Assembly: GCA_965202955.1 (NCBI GenBank)
Contig: OZ241871.1
Location: 3,906,001-3,970,000 of the forward strand
Direction of reading: 5' to 3'
DNA: 64,000 nt
DNA from: Bin5 sp034422415
Lineage (GTDB): Bacteria > Chloroflexota > Anaerolineae > Caldilineales > Caldilineaceae
The notes beneath the pieces are model-generated. The model was not told the DNA's origin and made no database searches. It saw only the letters and a program-made list of their open reading frames with translations. Position numbers and translations under genes: made by a program. Below are positions 17,479 through 26,562 of the stretch, in pieces; the first letter of the stretch is position 1; each line of letters opens with the position of its first letter.

Positions 17479-18867
17479 GTGGAATACCTGCTTCCGGCCT
17501 TCATCATCGCCGCGTTGATCTTCTTCAACGGCCTCTTTGTGAGTGTTGAGTTTGCGGTCGTGGCCTCCTCACGGGCGCGCATGGCGCAACTCGCCAACCA
17601 GGGCTCGGCCTCCGCTGCTAGGATACTGCGTATATTGACCCAAACGCGCTGGCAGACGCGTTTCATCATCATGGCACAGCTCGGTATTACGCTCTCCAGC
17701 CTGGGCCTGGGCATGTACGGTGAGCGCACCGTTGCGCATTGGATGCTGGACCTGCTTGAGCATTACGGCGTCGAGCGCGGATTCTTCACGGTCGCCACCG
17801 CGCACAGCGTCGCCTTTGTATTGGCTATCGCCCTGCTGACCTACCTGCACGTGGTCCTAGGCGAGGTCATGCCGAAGTCGCTTGCCCTGCAGGCGCCGGA
17901 AACGACCGCCCTGCGCGTTATCGGCCCCGTTTCCTTCATCCAGCGCATCTTCTCGCCTGTCATCTTCGTCCTCAACGCGATTGCGCGTGCGATTACCCGG
18001 GCCTGCGGTGTGCCCGAACGGGGCGAGCACGACCACATGGTCTCAGCCCAGGAGCTCGAACTGATCGTCGAAGAAAGCTCTGAAGAAGGACTTCTCGCGC
18101 CTTCAGAACAGCTCTACATCGAGAATATCCTCGACATGCGTGAGCGCACCGTCGGCCAGGTGATGACGCCGCGCACGCGCATCGTCGGCATCTCCGCCGA
18201 CGAGTCACAGGAGTCGGTCCTGCGCCTCGTCTGCGACTCCAATCACTCGCGGTTTCCCATCTACGAGGGCGATCTCGATCAGATCAAGGGATTCTTCCAT
18301 GTGAAAGACCTGGCCCGCCACCTGATGCGCGGCGAGTTCGGCGATCCTCTCGACCTGCGCCGGATGGCGAAGAGCCGCCCCGTGATTGCGGTCCCCGAGA
18401 CGCTCTCGCTCGACCTGATGTTGCGTCGGTTCCGCGCCGAAGGCGGCGCGCTCGCCGTCGTCATCGACGAATACGGCGGGACCGCCGGAATCGTGACCTT
18501 TGAAGACCTGCTCGAAGAGGTTGTCGGCGAGATCCAGGACGAATTTGACATCGAACGCGCGCCTTTCGAACTGATAGGCGAACGCCGCCTGCGGGTTGAC
18601 GGCTCGCTGCTGTTGCACGAGTTGAATCAACATTTCGATATCAAGTTTGAAGACCAGGAGGTCGATACGGTCGGCGGCTTGATCATGGCCCGGCTGGGCC
18701 GGATTCCCGAAGTTGGCGACTCCGTCGAGTTGGACGGCGTCTGCTATACGGTAGAGCTTGTGGCGGGTCGAGCTGTTGAGTCGGCCCTGGTCGAGCTGCC
18801 GGCGGCGATCTCCGCGCCGACTGAAAGCCAGGGCGCCGCCGCCGAGTCGGCACACGTCGAAGATTGA
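17479..18867 (+). CDS. CNNM/HlyC-type membrane protein, second copy
   Basis: The 462-residue paralogue of the preceding gene, with the same order: DUF21 membrane domain, two CBS domains (MTPRTRIVGI; AVVIDEYGGTAGIVTFEDL) and a CorC_HlyC domain. The GTG start at 17479 is supported by CAGGAG at 17465-17470, eight bases away, and by the four-base gap after the first gene. The frame is open to 17359 but that part overlaps the neighbour. Tandem pairs of these genes may make heteromeric assemblies; this is inference. The C-terminal 20 residues are Ala/Glu-rich and unstructured-looking. Confidence 0.87.
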   Translation: MEYLLPAFIIAALIFFNGLFVSVEFAVVASSRARMAQLANQGSASAARILRILTQTRWQTRFIIMAQLGITLSSLGLGMYGERTVAHWMLDLLEHYGVERGFFTVATAHSVAFVLAIALLTYLHVVLGEVMPKSLALQAPETTALRVIGPVSFIQRIFSPVIFVLNAIARAITRACGVPERGEHDHMVSAQELELIVEESSEEGLLAPSEQLYIENILDMRERTVGQVMTPRTRIVGISADESQESVLRLVCDSNHSRFPIYEGDLDQIKGFFHVKDLARHLMRGEFGDPLDLRRMAKSRPVIAVPETLSLDLMLRRFRAEGGALAVVIDEYGGTAGIVTFEDLLEEVVGEIQDEFDIERAPFELIGERRLRVDGSLLLHELNQHFDIKFEDQEVDTVGGLIMARLGRIPEVGDSVELDGVCYTVELVAGRAVESALVELPAAISAPTESQGAAAESAHVED

Positions 18868-18964
18868 CAGAAACGGCAGCCGCTGCTAATATCTACTTTG
18901 TACTCGCCCGTCTGGGCTGTTCCGGCTTCCCAGCCGGTCGGCCAGGGCGAGGAAACGACAAAAG

Positions 18965-19257
18965 GCGTTGACGGAGAGGAGTAGCCGCCTGCAAATCCCC
19001 AGCGAGTCCGGGTAGGTGGAAGCCGGATGGATCCCTGGGGCGGCGAAAATCGCTCTTGAGCTGCGGCCAGAAAGGCGGTCTTTCGCTGAGTAGAGGCCGA
19101 CGGTTATGTGAACCGTTACCTTCACCATCGGGCGGTAGAGCAGTTTTGGGAAAGCAAATGCCCCCGGTGAGGAGATGCCCGGACGTAAGGCCGGGAAACA
19201 GGGTGGTACCGCGGACCGACAGGCCCGTCCCTGGCAAAGGGGGCGGGCTTTCATTTT
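18965..19257 (+). promoter_or_regulatory. T-box riboswitch, isoleucine-type
   Basis: The conserved T-box AGGGTGGTACCGCGG lies at 19200-19214 and its antiterminator partner GTCCCT at 19227-19232. The competing terminator uses GCCCGTCCC (19223-19231) and GGGGGCGGGC (19239-19248), followed by a T-rich tail. In Stem I the AGTA (18980-18983) and GAA pair of the loop E motif, the GGTGGAAGCC apical motif (about 19015-19024) and a CCCCAG/CTGGGG helix are visible. The codon after GAA is ATC at 19049-19051, which reads isoleucine and fits ileS downstream. Uncharged tRNA-Ile should favour the antiterminator and so switch on the AlaX-like gene and ileS. Confidence 0.9.
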
Positions 19258-19306
19258 GCCTGACGGTGCAGGAGTGACCGGCATCGCGGCGAGGTGCGAG
19301 ACAAAG

Positions 19307-20053
19307 ATGACCGAGCTGCTATTTTACGACGATTCCTACCTGTGCAACTTCGACGCCGCCATTGTCGCGGTCGACAAGAAAGAGGGCCGGCTGCGCGTCG
19401 CGCTCGACCGCACCGCTTTCTACCCCGGCGGAGGCGGCCAGCCCAATGACAGCGGCTGGCTGACCGTTGATGGGCTCAGGCTGTCCGTAGACAGAGTCAA
19501 ACGCGACGGCGGACAGATCTGGCACGCGCTCGAGGGAATGAAGGGCGCGTCGGTCCGCATCGCCCCGCGGCAGCGGGTGCAGGGCGAACTGGACTGGGCG
19601 CGGCGCTACACACTGATGCGGACTCACACGGCCATGCACATCCTTTGCGGCGTTGTCTGGCGCGACTACGGCGCCTCAGTGACGGGCGGAGACATGAAGT
19701 TGGGCGCAGGCCGCATGGACTTTGAGTTCGCTGCCATGAGCGGCGAACTGGTCGCCAAAATCGAGCGCAGCTGCAACGCGGAGATCGCGGCAGCGCGACC
19801 GGTCATCACCAGAATTCTGCCACGCGAAGAGGCGTTCGAGATCCCAGACCTGATCCGCACCAAGATCAACCTGCTTCCAAAACAGGTCAGGGAAGTGCGA
19901 ACGGTCGAGCTGAAAGGCCTGGACCTGCAGGCCGACGGCGGCACACACACCGGGAACACCAGCGAAGTCGGCTCAATGCGCGTGGTCAAATACCAAAGTA
20001 AGGGCGCGATCAACAAGCGCATCTACGTGGAAATCGGCGAGCCGGAGGCGTAG
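19307..20053 (+). CDS. AlaX-like tRNA editing protein
   Basis: A 248-residue stand-alone editing-domain protein of the AlaX/alanyl-tRNA synthetase class II group; relatives hydrolyse Ser- or Gly-charged tRNA-Ala. The zinc motif HTAMH is present; the second zinc half-site reads ADGGTHTGNTSEVG, with Asp where many relatives have Cys. The N-terminal RTAFYPGGGGQPNDSG block is typical. The ATG at 19307 has GAGGTG ten bases upstream; upstream codons in this frame fall inside the T-box. It stands between the isoleucine T-box and ileS, so its expression should follow tRNA-Ile charging, unusual for an alanine-related enzyme. Confidence 0.8.
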   Translation: MTELLFYDDSYLCNFDAAIVAVDKKEGRLRVALDRTAFYPGGGGQPNDSGWLTVDGLRLSVDRVKRDGGQIWHALEGMKGASVRIAPRQRVQGELDWARRYTLMRTHTAMHILCGVVWRDYGASVTGGDMKLGAGRMDFEFAAMSGELVAKIERSCNAEIAAARPVITRILPREEAFEIPDLIRTKINLLPKQVREVRTVELKGLDLQADGGTHTGNTSEVGSMRVVKYQSKGAINKRIYVEIGEPEA

Positions 20054-20088
20054 CCGGCATCGGCTTGCCCGGCAAAGGGAGACATCTG

Positions 20089-23000
20089 ATGATGACACAG
20101 GCCCTGACAGAGAACGACGGTTCACGCGACGCGGGCGCACCCAACAGCCGCTATAGGGCGGTGCCGGCCAGCGTCTCGTTTCCCGAATTGGAGGAGTCGA
20201 TTCTCAAGCTCTGGCAGAGCAGAGACGTCTTCAGACGTTCGATGAAGGAGCGGGAAGGCGGCCCCGAGTACGTCTTTTTCGAGGGTCCTCCGACGGCAAA
20301 CGGCCGCCCAGGCATACACCACGTGCTGGCGAGAGCCTTCAAGGATATGTTCCCCCGTTACAAGACGATGCAAGGCTACCATGTCCTCCGCAAAGGCGGC
20401 TGGGACACCCACGGTCTGCCCGTGGAGTTGGAGGTCGAAAGGCAGCTTGGTCTCACCGGCAAAGAGCAGATCGAGGAGTATGGTGTCGCTCGCTTCAACC
20501 AGATGTGCCAAGAGTCCGTCTGGGAGTACCTGAGCGACTGGGAGGCGCTCACCGAGCGGATGGCCTTCTGGGTCAGTTTGGACGACGCCTACGTCACCAT
20601 GACCAATGAATATGTGCAGTCGCTCTGGTGGATTCTGCGGCAGCTCTGGGACAAGGGCCTTCTTTTCGAGGGTCATAAGGTTGTTCCCTACTGCCCCCGT
20701 TGTGGCACGCCCCTGAGCAGCCACGAGCTCTCTCTGGGCTACCAGGAAGGCACTGTCGACCCGAGCATCTTTGTAAAATTCGCCGTCAAGGGCGAGAAAA
20801 ACGCGTTCTTGATGGCATGGACAACCACGCCCTGGACGCTGCCTGGGAACGCCGCGCTGGCCGTTGGCGAAAAGGTCGACTACGTCAAAGTGCGCGACCG
20901 CAGCGGCGCGCTGCTCTACCTGGCGAAGGACCGGACTGACGCCGTGCTGGAACCGGGCTACCGGATCCTCGAAGAGATGAAGGGCGCCGCGCTCGTGGGA
21001 ATGGAGTACGATCCCCTCTTCCAATTCGGCCCCACGCCCGCTGAGCGCTACGCCTATGTCATCGCCGCCGATTTTGTCAGCACCGCCGACGGCACAGGCA
21101 TCGTCCACGTCGCCCCTGCTTTCGGCGCGGATGACCTCACGGTTGGCCAGGCGCACGGGTTGCCGGTCCTTCAAACTGTCGACGCCGCCGGCCAGTTCAA
21201 GGATGAAGTTACCCCGTGGGCCGGTCAGTTCGTCAAAGACGCCGACCCGCACATCGCCGCCGACCTGGAGGACCGCGGTCAGCTATACAAGGCCGAGACC
21301 TACGTGCATACCTACCCGTTCTGCTGGCGCTGCGATACACCACTCATCTACTGGGCCAAGCAGACCTGGTACCTCCGCACCAGCAGCTTTAAGGACCGGC
21401 TGGTGGCGCTCAACGATACAATTAACTGGGTGCCCGATCACATCCGTAGCGGCCGCTTCGGGCGCTGGCTGGAAAACAACGTCGATTGGGCCCTGGGCCG
21501 CGACCGCTACTGGGCTACACCGATCCCGATTTGGAAGAGCGATGCGCCCGGCAGCGACTACATGGAATGTATCGGGGGCCTTGACGAACTTTCGCAAAAG
21601 TGCGGCCGCGAGCTGAAAGGTCTGGACCTGCACCGGCCCTACGTGGACGAGATCACCTGGCCAGCGCCTGACGGCGGCACCATGCGGCGCGTCCCCGAGC
21701 TCTGCGATGTTTGGTTCGACAGCGGCGCCATGCCCGTCGCCCAGTGGCACTACCCATACGCCAATCAGGAGGAATTTGTTACCTATCAGCAGGCCGACTA
21801 CATCTGCGAAGCCGTCGATCAAACACGCGGCTGGTTCTACACGCTCCACGCCGTCAGTACCCTCCTGTTCGACCGGCCCGCCTTCAAAAACGTCATTTGC
21901 CTCGGGCACATCCTGGCCGAGGACGGCTCCAAAATGAGCAAGTCCCGCGGCAACGTTGTCAATCCCTGGCAGGTTTTTGCCGAACACGGCGCCGATGCCA
22001 CGCGCTGGTACATGTATACCGCCGGCCCGCCCGGCAATGCGCGTCGCTTCAGTGGGAACCTCGTAGCCGAGGTAAAACGCCGCTTTCTGAACACGCTTTG
22101 GAACACCTACAGCTTCTTCGCCGTCTACGCCAATCTGGCGCCGGCAACCGACCTGCTCCCCGTCGAGGGTTGCAACGACTTCGACCGCTGGCTGCTCTCC
22201 GAGCTCAACCGCCTCGTCCGCGAGGTGACCGCCGCCTACGAAGCCTACGACGTTACCGCCGCCACGCGCCCCATTGCCGAATTCGTCGACGATCTCAGCA
22301 ACTGGTACGTGCGGCTCAACCGCCGGCGTTTTTGGGATGGCGACCCCGGCGCGCTCGCCGCGCTGCGCCACACGCTGGTCACGCTAGCCAAACTGCTCGC
22401 CCCGGCGGTCCCATTTCTCTCCGAGGCGATCTATCAGAATCTGGTCCTCTCCGTTGAGCCGGACCAGCCCGATTCCGTGCACCTGGCTCAGTGGCCGCAG
22501 GCCGACCATGGCGCAATCGACGCCGGACTTAGCGCGGCAATGGCGCTGGCGCAAAAGGTCACGACCCTAGGACGAGCGGCCAGGGAATCCGCCGCGCTTA
22601 AGGTCCGCCAGCCTCTGCAGCAGGTGGTCGTACGCACCCGAAAGGAGGACGAGCGCGCCGGCCTGGAGCGGATGCGGCAGCTCCTGCTGTCCGAGCTCAA
22701 CGTGAAGGAGTTGACTTTCGCCGCCGAAAGCGATGAGTTGGTCGATGTTGAGGTATTTCCCTTGCCCAGGCAGCTGGGCCAGAAGTATGGGCGCGGCTAC
22801 CCGGTCATCCGGCGCCTCTTCGCGCAGATGGACCAACGGAAACTGGCGGAATCATTTGGCGAGGGGGAGACCGTAACTGTGGAGGAAGACGGCAACAGCT
22901 ATGAGATCGGAGCGGAGGATGTCGAAGTGCGGCGAACACCGCGCGCCGGTTTCGCCATCGCCGAAGACAGCGGCTATCTGGTCGCCGTCACCACCTCTGT

Positions 23001-23298
23001 GACCCCAGAATTGGAACAGGAAGGGCACGCCCGCGAGCTCGTGCGCCGCATCCAGCAGCTGCGCAAGGACTCCGACCTGGAAATCAACGACCGCATCACG
23101 CTCCTGCTGCCCCAAACACCCCAGCTTGACAGGTTGCTGTCCGCCCATCGCGACTACATTGTGGCAGAGACCTTGGCATTGGAGATCGTGTGGAATCCGG
23201 CAACCGAAAATGCGACTGCTGAGGCCTGCGCCACCTTTTCCCTAGGCGAGGAAAAGGTTACAATTGGACTGACAAAGTTTGAATTCAGCAATCAGTAG
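20089..23298 (+). CDS. ileS: Isoleucyl-tRNA synthetase
   Basis: Charges tRNA-Ile with isoleucine. The 1069-residue protein has a class I catalytic core with the HIGH-like GIHHV (about residues 74-78), a large CP1 editing insertion, and KMSKS at 615-619 in DGSKMSKSRGN. The length, and the anticodon-binding extension ending without a clear zinc ribbon, fit the longer eukaryote-like (type 2) bacterial IleRS, a group often less sensitive to mupirocin. I choose the ATG at 20089, with GGGAG seven bases upstream, over the TTG at 20065. The isoleucine T-box at 18965-19257 controls it together with the AlaX-like gene. Confidence 0.96.
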   Translation: MMTQALTENDGSRDAGAPNSRYRAVPASVSFPELEESILKLWQSRDVFRRSMKEREGGPEYVFFEGPPTANGRPGIHHVLARAFKDMFPRYKTMQGYHVLRKGGWDTHGLPVELEVERQLGLTGKEQIEEYGVARFNQMCQESVWEYLSDWEALTERMAFWVSLDDAYVTMTNEYVQSLWWILRQLWDKGLLFEGHKVVPYCPRCGTPLSSHELSLGYQEGTVDPSIFVKFAVKGEKNAFLMAWTTTPWTLPGNAALAVGEKVDYVKVRDRSGALLYLAKDRTDAVLEPGYRILEEMKGAALVGMEYDPLFQFGPTPAERYAYVIAADFVSTADGTGIVHVAPAFGADDLTVGQAHGLPVLQTVDAAGQFKDEVTPWAGQFVKDADPHIAADLEDRGQLYKAETYVHTYPFCWRCDTPLIYWAKQTWYLRTSSFKDRLVALNDTINWVPDHIRSGRFGRWLENNVDWALGRDRYWATPIPIWKSDAPGSDYMECIGGLDELSQKCGRELKGLDLHRPYVDEITWPAPDGGTMRRVPELCDVWFDSGAMPVAQWHYPYANQEEFVTYQQADYICEAVDQTRGWFYTLHAVSTLLFDRPAFKNVICLGHILAEDGSKMSKSRGNVVNPWQVFAEHGADATRWYMYTAGPPGNARRFSGNLVAEVKRRFLNTLWNTYSFFAVYANLAPATDLLPVEGCNDFDRWLLSELNRLVREVTAAYEAYDVTAATRPIAEFVDDLSNWYVRLNRRRFWDGDPGALAALRHTLVTLAKLLAPAVPFLSEAIYQNLVLSVEPDQPDSVHLAQWPQADHGAIDAGLSAAMALAQKVTTLGRAARESAALKVRQPLQQVVVRTRKEDERAGLERMRQLLLSELNVKELTFAAESDELVDVEVFPLPRQLGQKYGRGYPVIRRLFAQMDQRKLAESFGEGETVTVEEDGNSYEIGAEDVEVRRTPRAGFAIAEDSGYLVAVTTSVTPELEQEGHARELVRRIQQLRKDSDLEINDRITLLLPQTPQLDRLLSAHRDYIVAETLALEIVWNPATENATAEACATFSLGEEKVTIGLTKFEFSNQ

Positions 23299-23325
23299 CC
23301 GCTGGTGCTCACAAGGAAGTGAAAG

Positions 23326-23724
23326 ATGGCATCCTACCAGTATGAATCTGATCTGAAGTACGCCAATACACACGAGTGGGCCAGGCGCGATGACGCCACC
23401 ATTGTGGTGGGAATCAGCGATGCTGCCCAAGACATGATGAGCGATATCGTCTTTGTCGAGCTGCCTGAAGTTGGCGAAGCTGTAACAGCCGGCGACGCCG
23501 TCGCAGTCGTGGAGTCTGTAAAGGCCGCCGAAGACATTATCTCGCCGGTTTCGGGAACGATAGCGGCCGTAAACGAGGCGCTAATAGACAAGCCGGAGCT
23601 GGTCAATAGCGACCCGTACGGCGCTTGGTTCCTCAAAATCGAACTCAACGACACCGCCGGCAGCGAGCTGGAAAAGCTGATGGACGCGGATGCCTACACC
23701 GCCTTTGTCGAAAGCGAAGCGTGA
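23326..23724 (+). CDS. gcvH: Glycine cleavage system H protein
   Basis: A 132-residue lipoyl carrier that shuttles the aminomethyl group between the P, T and L proteins of the glycine cleavage system. The lipoyl lysine is Lys66 in VESVKAAEDI, and the THEWARRDD and VNSDPYGAWFLKI segments are the family's conserved ends. The ATG follows AAGGAAGTGAAAG and lies 27 bases after ileS, suggesting cotranscription. No gcvP, gcvT or lipoate ligase gene is in the window, so it may also serve as a lipoyl donor for other complexes. Confidence 0.95.
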   Translation: MASYQYESDLKYANTHEWARRDDATIVVGISDAAQDMMSDIVFVELPEVGEAVTAGDAVAVVESVKAAEDIISPVSGTIAAVNEALIDKPELVNSDPYGAWFLKIELNDTAGSELEKLMDADAYTAFVESEA

Positions 23725-25063
23725 AGGGAGCAGACGCGCGGGCCGGGAAAGGAATGTCGCGAGGGCTCCTCTCCCCTATCCATCTCTTCGCCCACCATTT
23801 CCCGTCTTCCTGCTGCTGGCGCTGCTGCTGGGCGGCTGCGACGGGATGCCCGCACAGCCGCGCCTGCCGGCCATGCCCTTTTTCAGCGCGGACTCCGACG
23901 CCCCGCAGTCAGGACGCGAGTTTCAGGTCCTGCTCCCCCAGGAAGGCGCGCTCACCGAGGCCCTCCGCCGCCGGATCGATGCCTGGGCATCCGAACGCGA
24001 GCTGGAAGTCCATCTTTCCATAGCGGCCGATTACAGCCGCGGGCTGAGCGATCGTCTGCAATCGCAGTCTTCCCCCGACCTCTTTGTTGTCACAAGTTTT
24101 CTCTTCCCCGACTTGGCCGCCTCCGACCTCCTTGCACCGGCCCCGGCCGGCGCTCTTGACCCGGCCGGCTATCCCCCGCAGCTGGCTGCAGCCTTCGTTT
24201 GGCCGCCGGGAAGCAATTCCGGAGAACGCTACTGTCTTCCCCGCGAAGTTCGGACGCTGGCGCTTGTTTACGACCGCGTTGGGCTGGCCTCCTCCGGTCA
24301 GCCGCCACCCGAAGACTGGGAGACGCTGCGGGCCGCGGCCGAGGCCCAGACGAACGTTGACCTCAACCGCTTCGGCTTCATCGAGGCGCCCGATCTCTCG
24401 CGCTGGCTTCCCTTCTTTTTCGGTGCAGGTGGTACAATCATCGATGAAAACGGACGCATGACCTTGCAGTCCCAGGCGGCAGACGCGGCGATGGAGTGGT
24501 ACATCCGCGTCTTTCGCGACAACTTCGCCGGCCATGCGGGAGAATCGAATAACGAGTGGGCCGGCGAGGTACTGGCGAAGGGCAAAGGCGCCCTGACCAT
24601 CGAAGGCAACTGGATCGCACCCTACTTTGAAACGCACTTTCCGGCCTTCTCCTACGGCGTGGCGCCGCTGCCCAAGGGTCCCGCGCAGGCGAACCGAACC
24701 GTAGCCTTTACAAGCTGTTATGCCGTCCACGCCCGCTCCCCGTTCGCGCAAGAGGCCCTCGATCTGGCGGCTCTCCTCTCCGGCGCCGAAGTGGTGAGCG
24801 CCCTGCCGAACGACGGCGGCTGGATGCCTGCCGAAAACGCGCTCCGCGCTGAGTGGCGCAAGGAATATCCGCATCTCGTTGCCTTCGCCGACGGCGTATC
24901 CGGCGCCAGCGTCTGGCAGTTCCCGCCCGGCTTCGGGCCATTCCTGCGCAGTTTCAACCGTGGCATGGCTCAGCTTTTCGCCGCCGAGATCGAGGCCGGC
25001 AGTTTTCTGTCTGAGATGCAGCAGATAGGAGAGCAGCTGCTATCCGGGAACGGCGACCGATAG
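23690..25063 (+). CDS. ABC-type solute-binding lipoprotein (family 1, sugar-type)
   Basis: A membrane-anchored extracellular binding protein of 457 residues for an ABC importer, probably sugar-type. The signal segment PFPVFLLLALLLGGC (about residues 34-48) ends in a lipobox; the mature protein has the family-1 pattern LALVYDRVGL, TIEGNWIAPYF, and Val/Tyr-rich hinge segments. The only standard start before the signal peptide is the ATG at 23690, overlapping gcvH by 35 bases, and it gives a long basic n-region. No permease or ATPase genes follow, so it is an orphan binding protein that must use a transporter encoded elsewhere. Confidence 0.8.
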   Translation: MPTPPLSKAKREGSRRAGRERNVARAPLPYPSLRPPFPVFLLLALLLGGCDGMPAQPRLPAMPFFSADSDAPQSGREFQVLLPQEGALTEALRRRIDAWASERELEVHLSIAADYSRGLSDRLQSQSSPDLFVVTSFLFPDLAASDLLAPAPAGALDPAGYPPQLAAAFVWPPGSNSGERYCLPREVRTLALVYDRVGLASSGQPPPEDWETLRAAAEAQTNVDLNRFGFIEAPDLSRWLPFFFGAGGTIIDENGRMTLQSQAADAAMEWYIRVFRDNFAGHAGESNNEWAGEVLAKGKGALTIEGNWIAPYFETHFPAFSYGVAPLPKGPAQANRTVAFTSCYAVHARSPFAQEALDLAALLSGAEVVSALPNDGGWMPAENALRAEWRKEYPHLVAFADGVSGASVWQFPPGFGPFLRSFNRGMAQLFAAEIEAGSFLSEMQQIGEQLLSGNGDR

Positions 25064-25285
25064 CGACCGACAGGCCCCCGTCCTACTCTACAAATGGCGT
25101 ATCGATTATGCGAGACAAATAAGAGCTCTTCAAACATAGCTGAAAGCCGTCCAAATGCCGCCCTTCGTTTGAATTCGAGTTCTTCGTGGGTCGCTGAGCA
25201 GTTGAAGGCTCAGTCTGGCAGGAAACATGGCGACAGAAGATAGCGAAGAGGAATAGAGACTTGGTAGTTACCCTATGGTTGGCAA

Positions 25286-26047
25286 GTGACCACTGCGAAA
25301 CTGTTCGTTGAGAAGGTTGCCCTGATTACCGGCGCCGCATCCGGAATAGGTCGCGCGGTAGCGCGCCGCTTTGCTGCCTTGGGCGCGGCCGTCGTCGTAT
25401 GTGACGTGGACGAAGACGGTGGCGCCGAAACAGTGCGTCGCGTGAAGGAGACAGGCGCCGCCGCGCGGTTCGTCAGTTGCGACGTCGCCGACGCCAGGGC
25501 CGTGGTTCGCCTGCACGACGAGATCATCAGCCGCTTTGGCCGCTTGGATTGCGCCGTCAACAACGCCGGCATTGGCGGGCCATGGGAGCGCCTAGAGTCC
25601 TATCCCCGCGACGACTGGGAAAGAGTGCTGGCGGTCAATCTCAGCGGCGTCTTCTACTGCATGCAGGAGCAGATCAAGCGAATGGCCGATTCGTCCGGCG
25701 CAATCGTAAACATATCTTCAATCGCCGGCAGGCGGGGGCTGCCTTACCAGGCCCCTTACACCGCCTCCAAGCACGGCGTCATCGGCCTGACACGCGTCGC
25801 CGCCCAGGAAGCCGCGCGCTACAACATCCGCGTGAACGCGGTCTGTCCCGTCTACACGCACACGCCGCTCTTCGAACCACTGATCGCCGCCAACCCGCGC
25901 CGGGCGGAGAAGATGCTGGAGCGGATACCGCTGCGCCGCTTCGCGCAGCCGCAAGAAATCGCCGACACGGTGACCTGGCTCTGCTCCGAGCAGGCGCGCT
26001 TCATCACCGGCCAGGCGCTCAACGTAGACGGCGGCATGACTGCCTGA
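25286..26047 (+). CDS. SDR-family oxidoreductase
   Basis: A 253-residue short-chain dehydrogenase with the cofactor motif TGAASGIG, the NNAG structural motif, catalytic Ser in NISSIAG and YTASK. The Asp after the second beta strand (VCDVDEDG) favours NAD over NADP. It starts at a GTG without a strong ribosome-binding site. A MaoC hydratase and two further SDR genes follow in the same direction, suggesting a beta-oxidation-like or hydroxyacid pathway. The substrate cannot be predicted. Confidence 0.87.
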   Translation: MTTAKLFVEKVALITGAASGIGRAVARRFAALGAAVVVCDVDEDGGAETVRRVKETGAAARFVSCDVADARAVVRLHDEIISRFGRLDCAVNNAGIGGPWERLESYPRDDWERVLAVNLSGVFYCMQEQIKRMADSSGAIVNISSIAGRRGLPYQAPYTASKHGVIGLTRVAAQEAARYNIRVNAVCPVYTHTPLFEPLIAANPRRAEKMLERIPLRRFAQPQEIADTVTWLCSEQARFITGQALNVDGGMTA

Positions 26048-26082
26048 TAAGAGGGTCCCACACAACTCGAATGGAGCACTTT

Positions 26083-26562
26083 ATGTCTCGACAAGCAGCC
26101 CTTGCTGATCTACTTTCCAAGATCGGCGTTGAGTCCCTCGCCAGCGACTGGCTAGCGATAACGCAGGAGATGATCAACGATTTCGCCGACGTCACCCGCG
26201 ACCACCAATGGATCCACATCGACCCGCAGCGGGCGGCGCGCGCCTCCCCTTTCGGCGCGACCGTCGCCCACGGATTCTTCACGCTTTCCCTTATCCCGCA
26301 CCTCACCGGCATGGTCGAGCCAGACAGGCCACGTTACCCGGGCGTCGCGCTCACCGTCAACTACGGGCTCAACCGCGTCCGCTTTCCCCATCCGCTGCTG
26401 GCCGGTCAACGCATTCGCGCCCGCACTCAGTTGCAGTCGGTCGAAGAGGTCAGAGGCAACGGGTTGCAGATGGTGCACCAAGTCACAGTAGACGTAGAAG
26501 GTGAGCAAAAGCCGACCTGCGTCGCCGAGATGGTTTCTCGACTCTATTTTCATGATGAATGA
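26083..26562 (+). CDS. MaoC-family (R)-specific enoyl hydratase-like protein
   Basis: A 159-residue hot-dog fold protein. The hydratase motif is visible as DFADVTRDHQWIHIDPQRA (about residues 27-45), with the catalytic Asp and His positions, followed by PFGATVAHGFFTLSL. Such enzymes hydrate enoyl-CoA to the (R)-3-hydroxyacyl-CoA. The ATG at 26083 has GGAG six bases upstream; an ATG at 26071 is in frame but lies over that site. Its stop overlaps the start of the next SDR gene (ATGATGAATGA), so the two are translationally coupled; the SDR would be a natural partner acting on the 3-hydroxy product. Confidence 0.87.
   Translation: MSRQAALADLLSKIGVESLASDWLAITQEMINDFADVTRDHQWIHIDPQRAARASPFGATVAHGFFTLSLIPHLTGMVEPDRPRYPGVALTVNYGLNRVRFPHPLLAGQRIRARTQLQSVEEVRGNGLQMVHQVTVDVEGEQKPTCVAEMVSRLYFHDE

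Noticed and set aside
19048..19050. T-box specifier AAT (Asn) instead of ATC
   Set aside because: The one-base-shifted reading ATC fits ileS downstream, and no asparagine gene is present.
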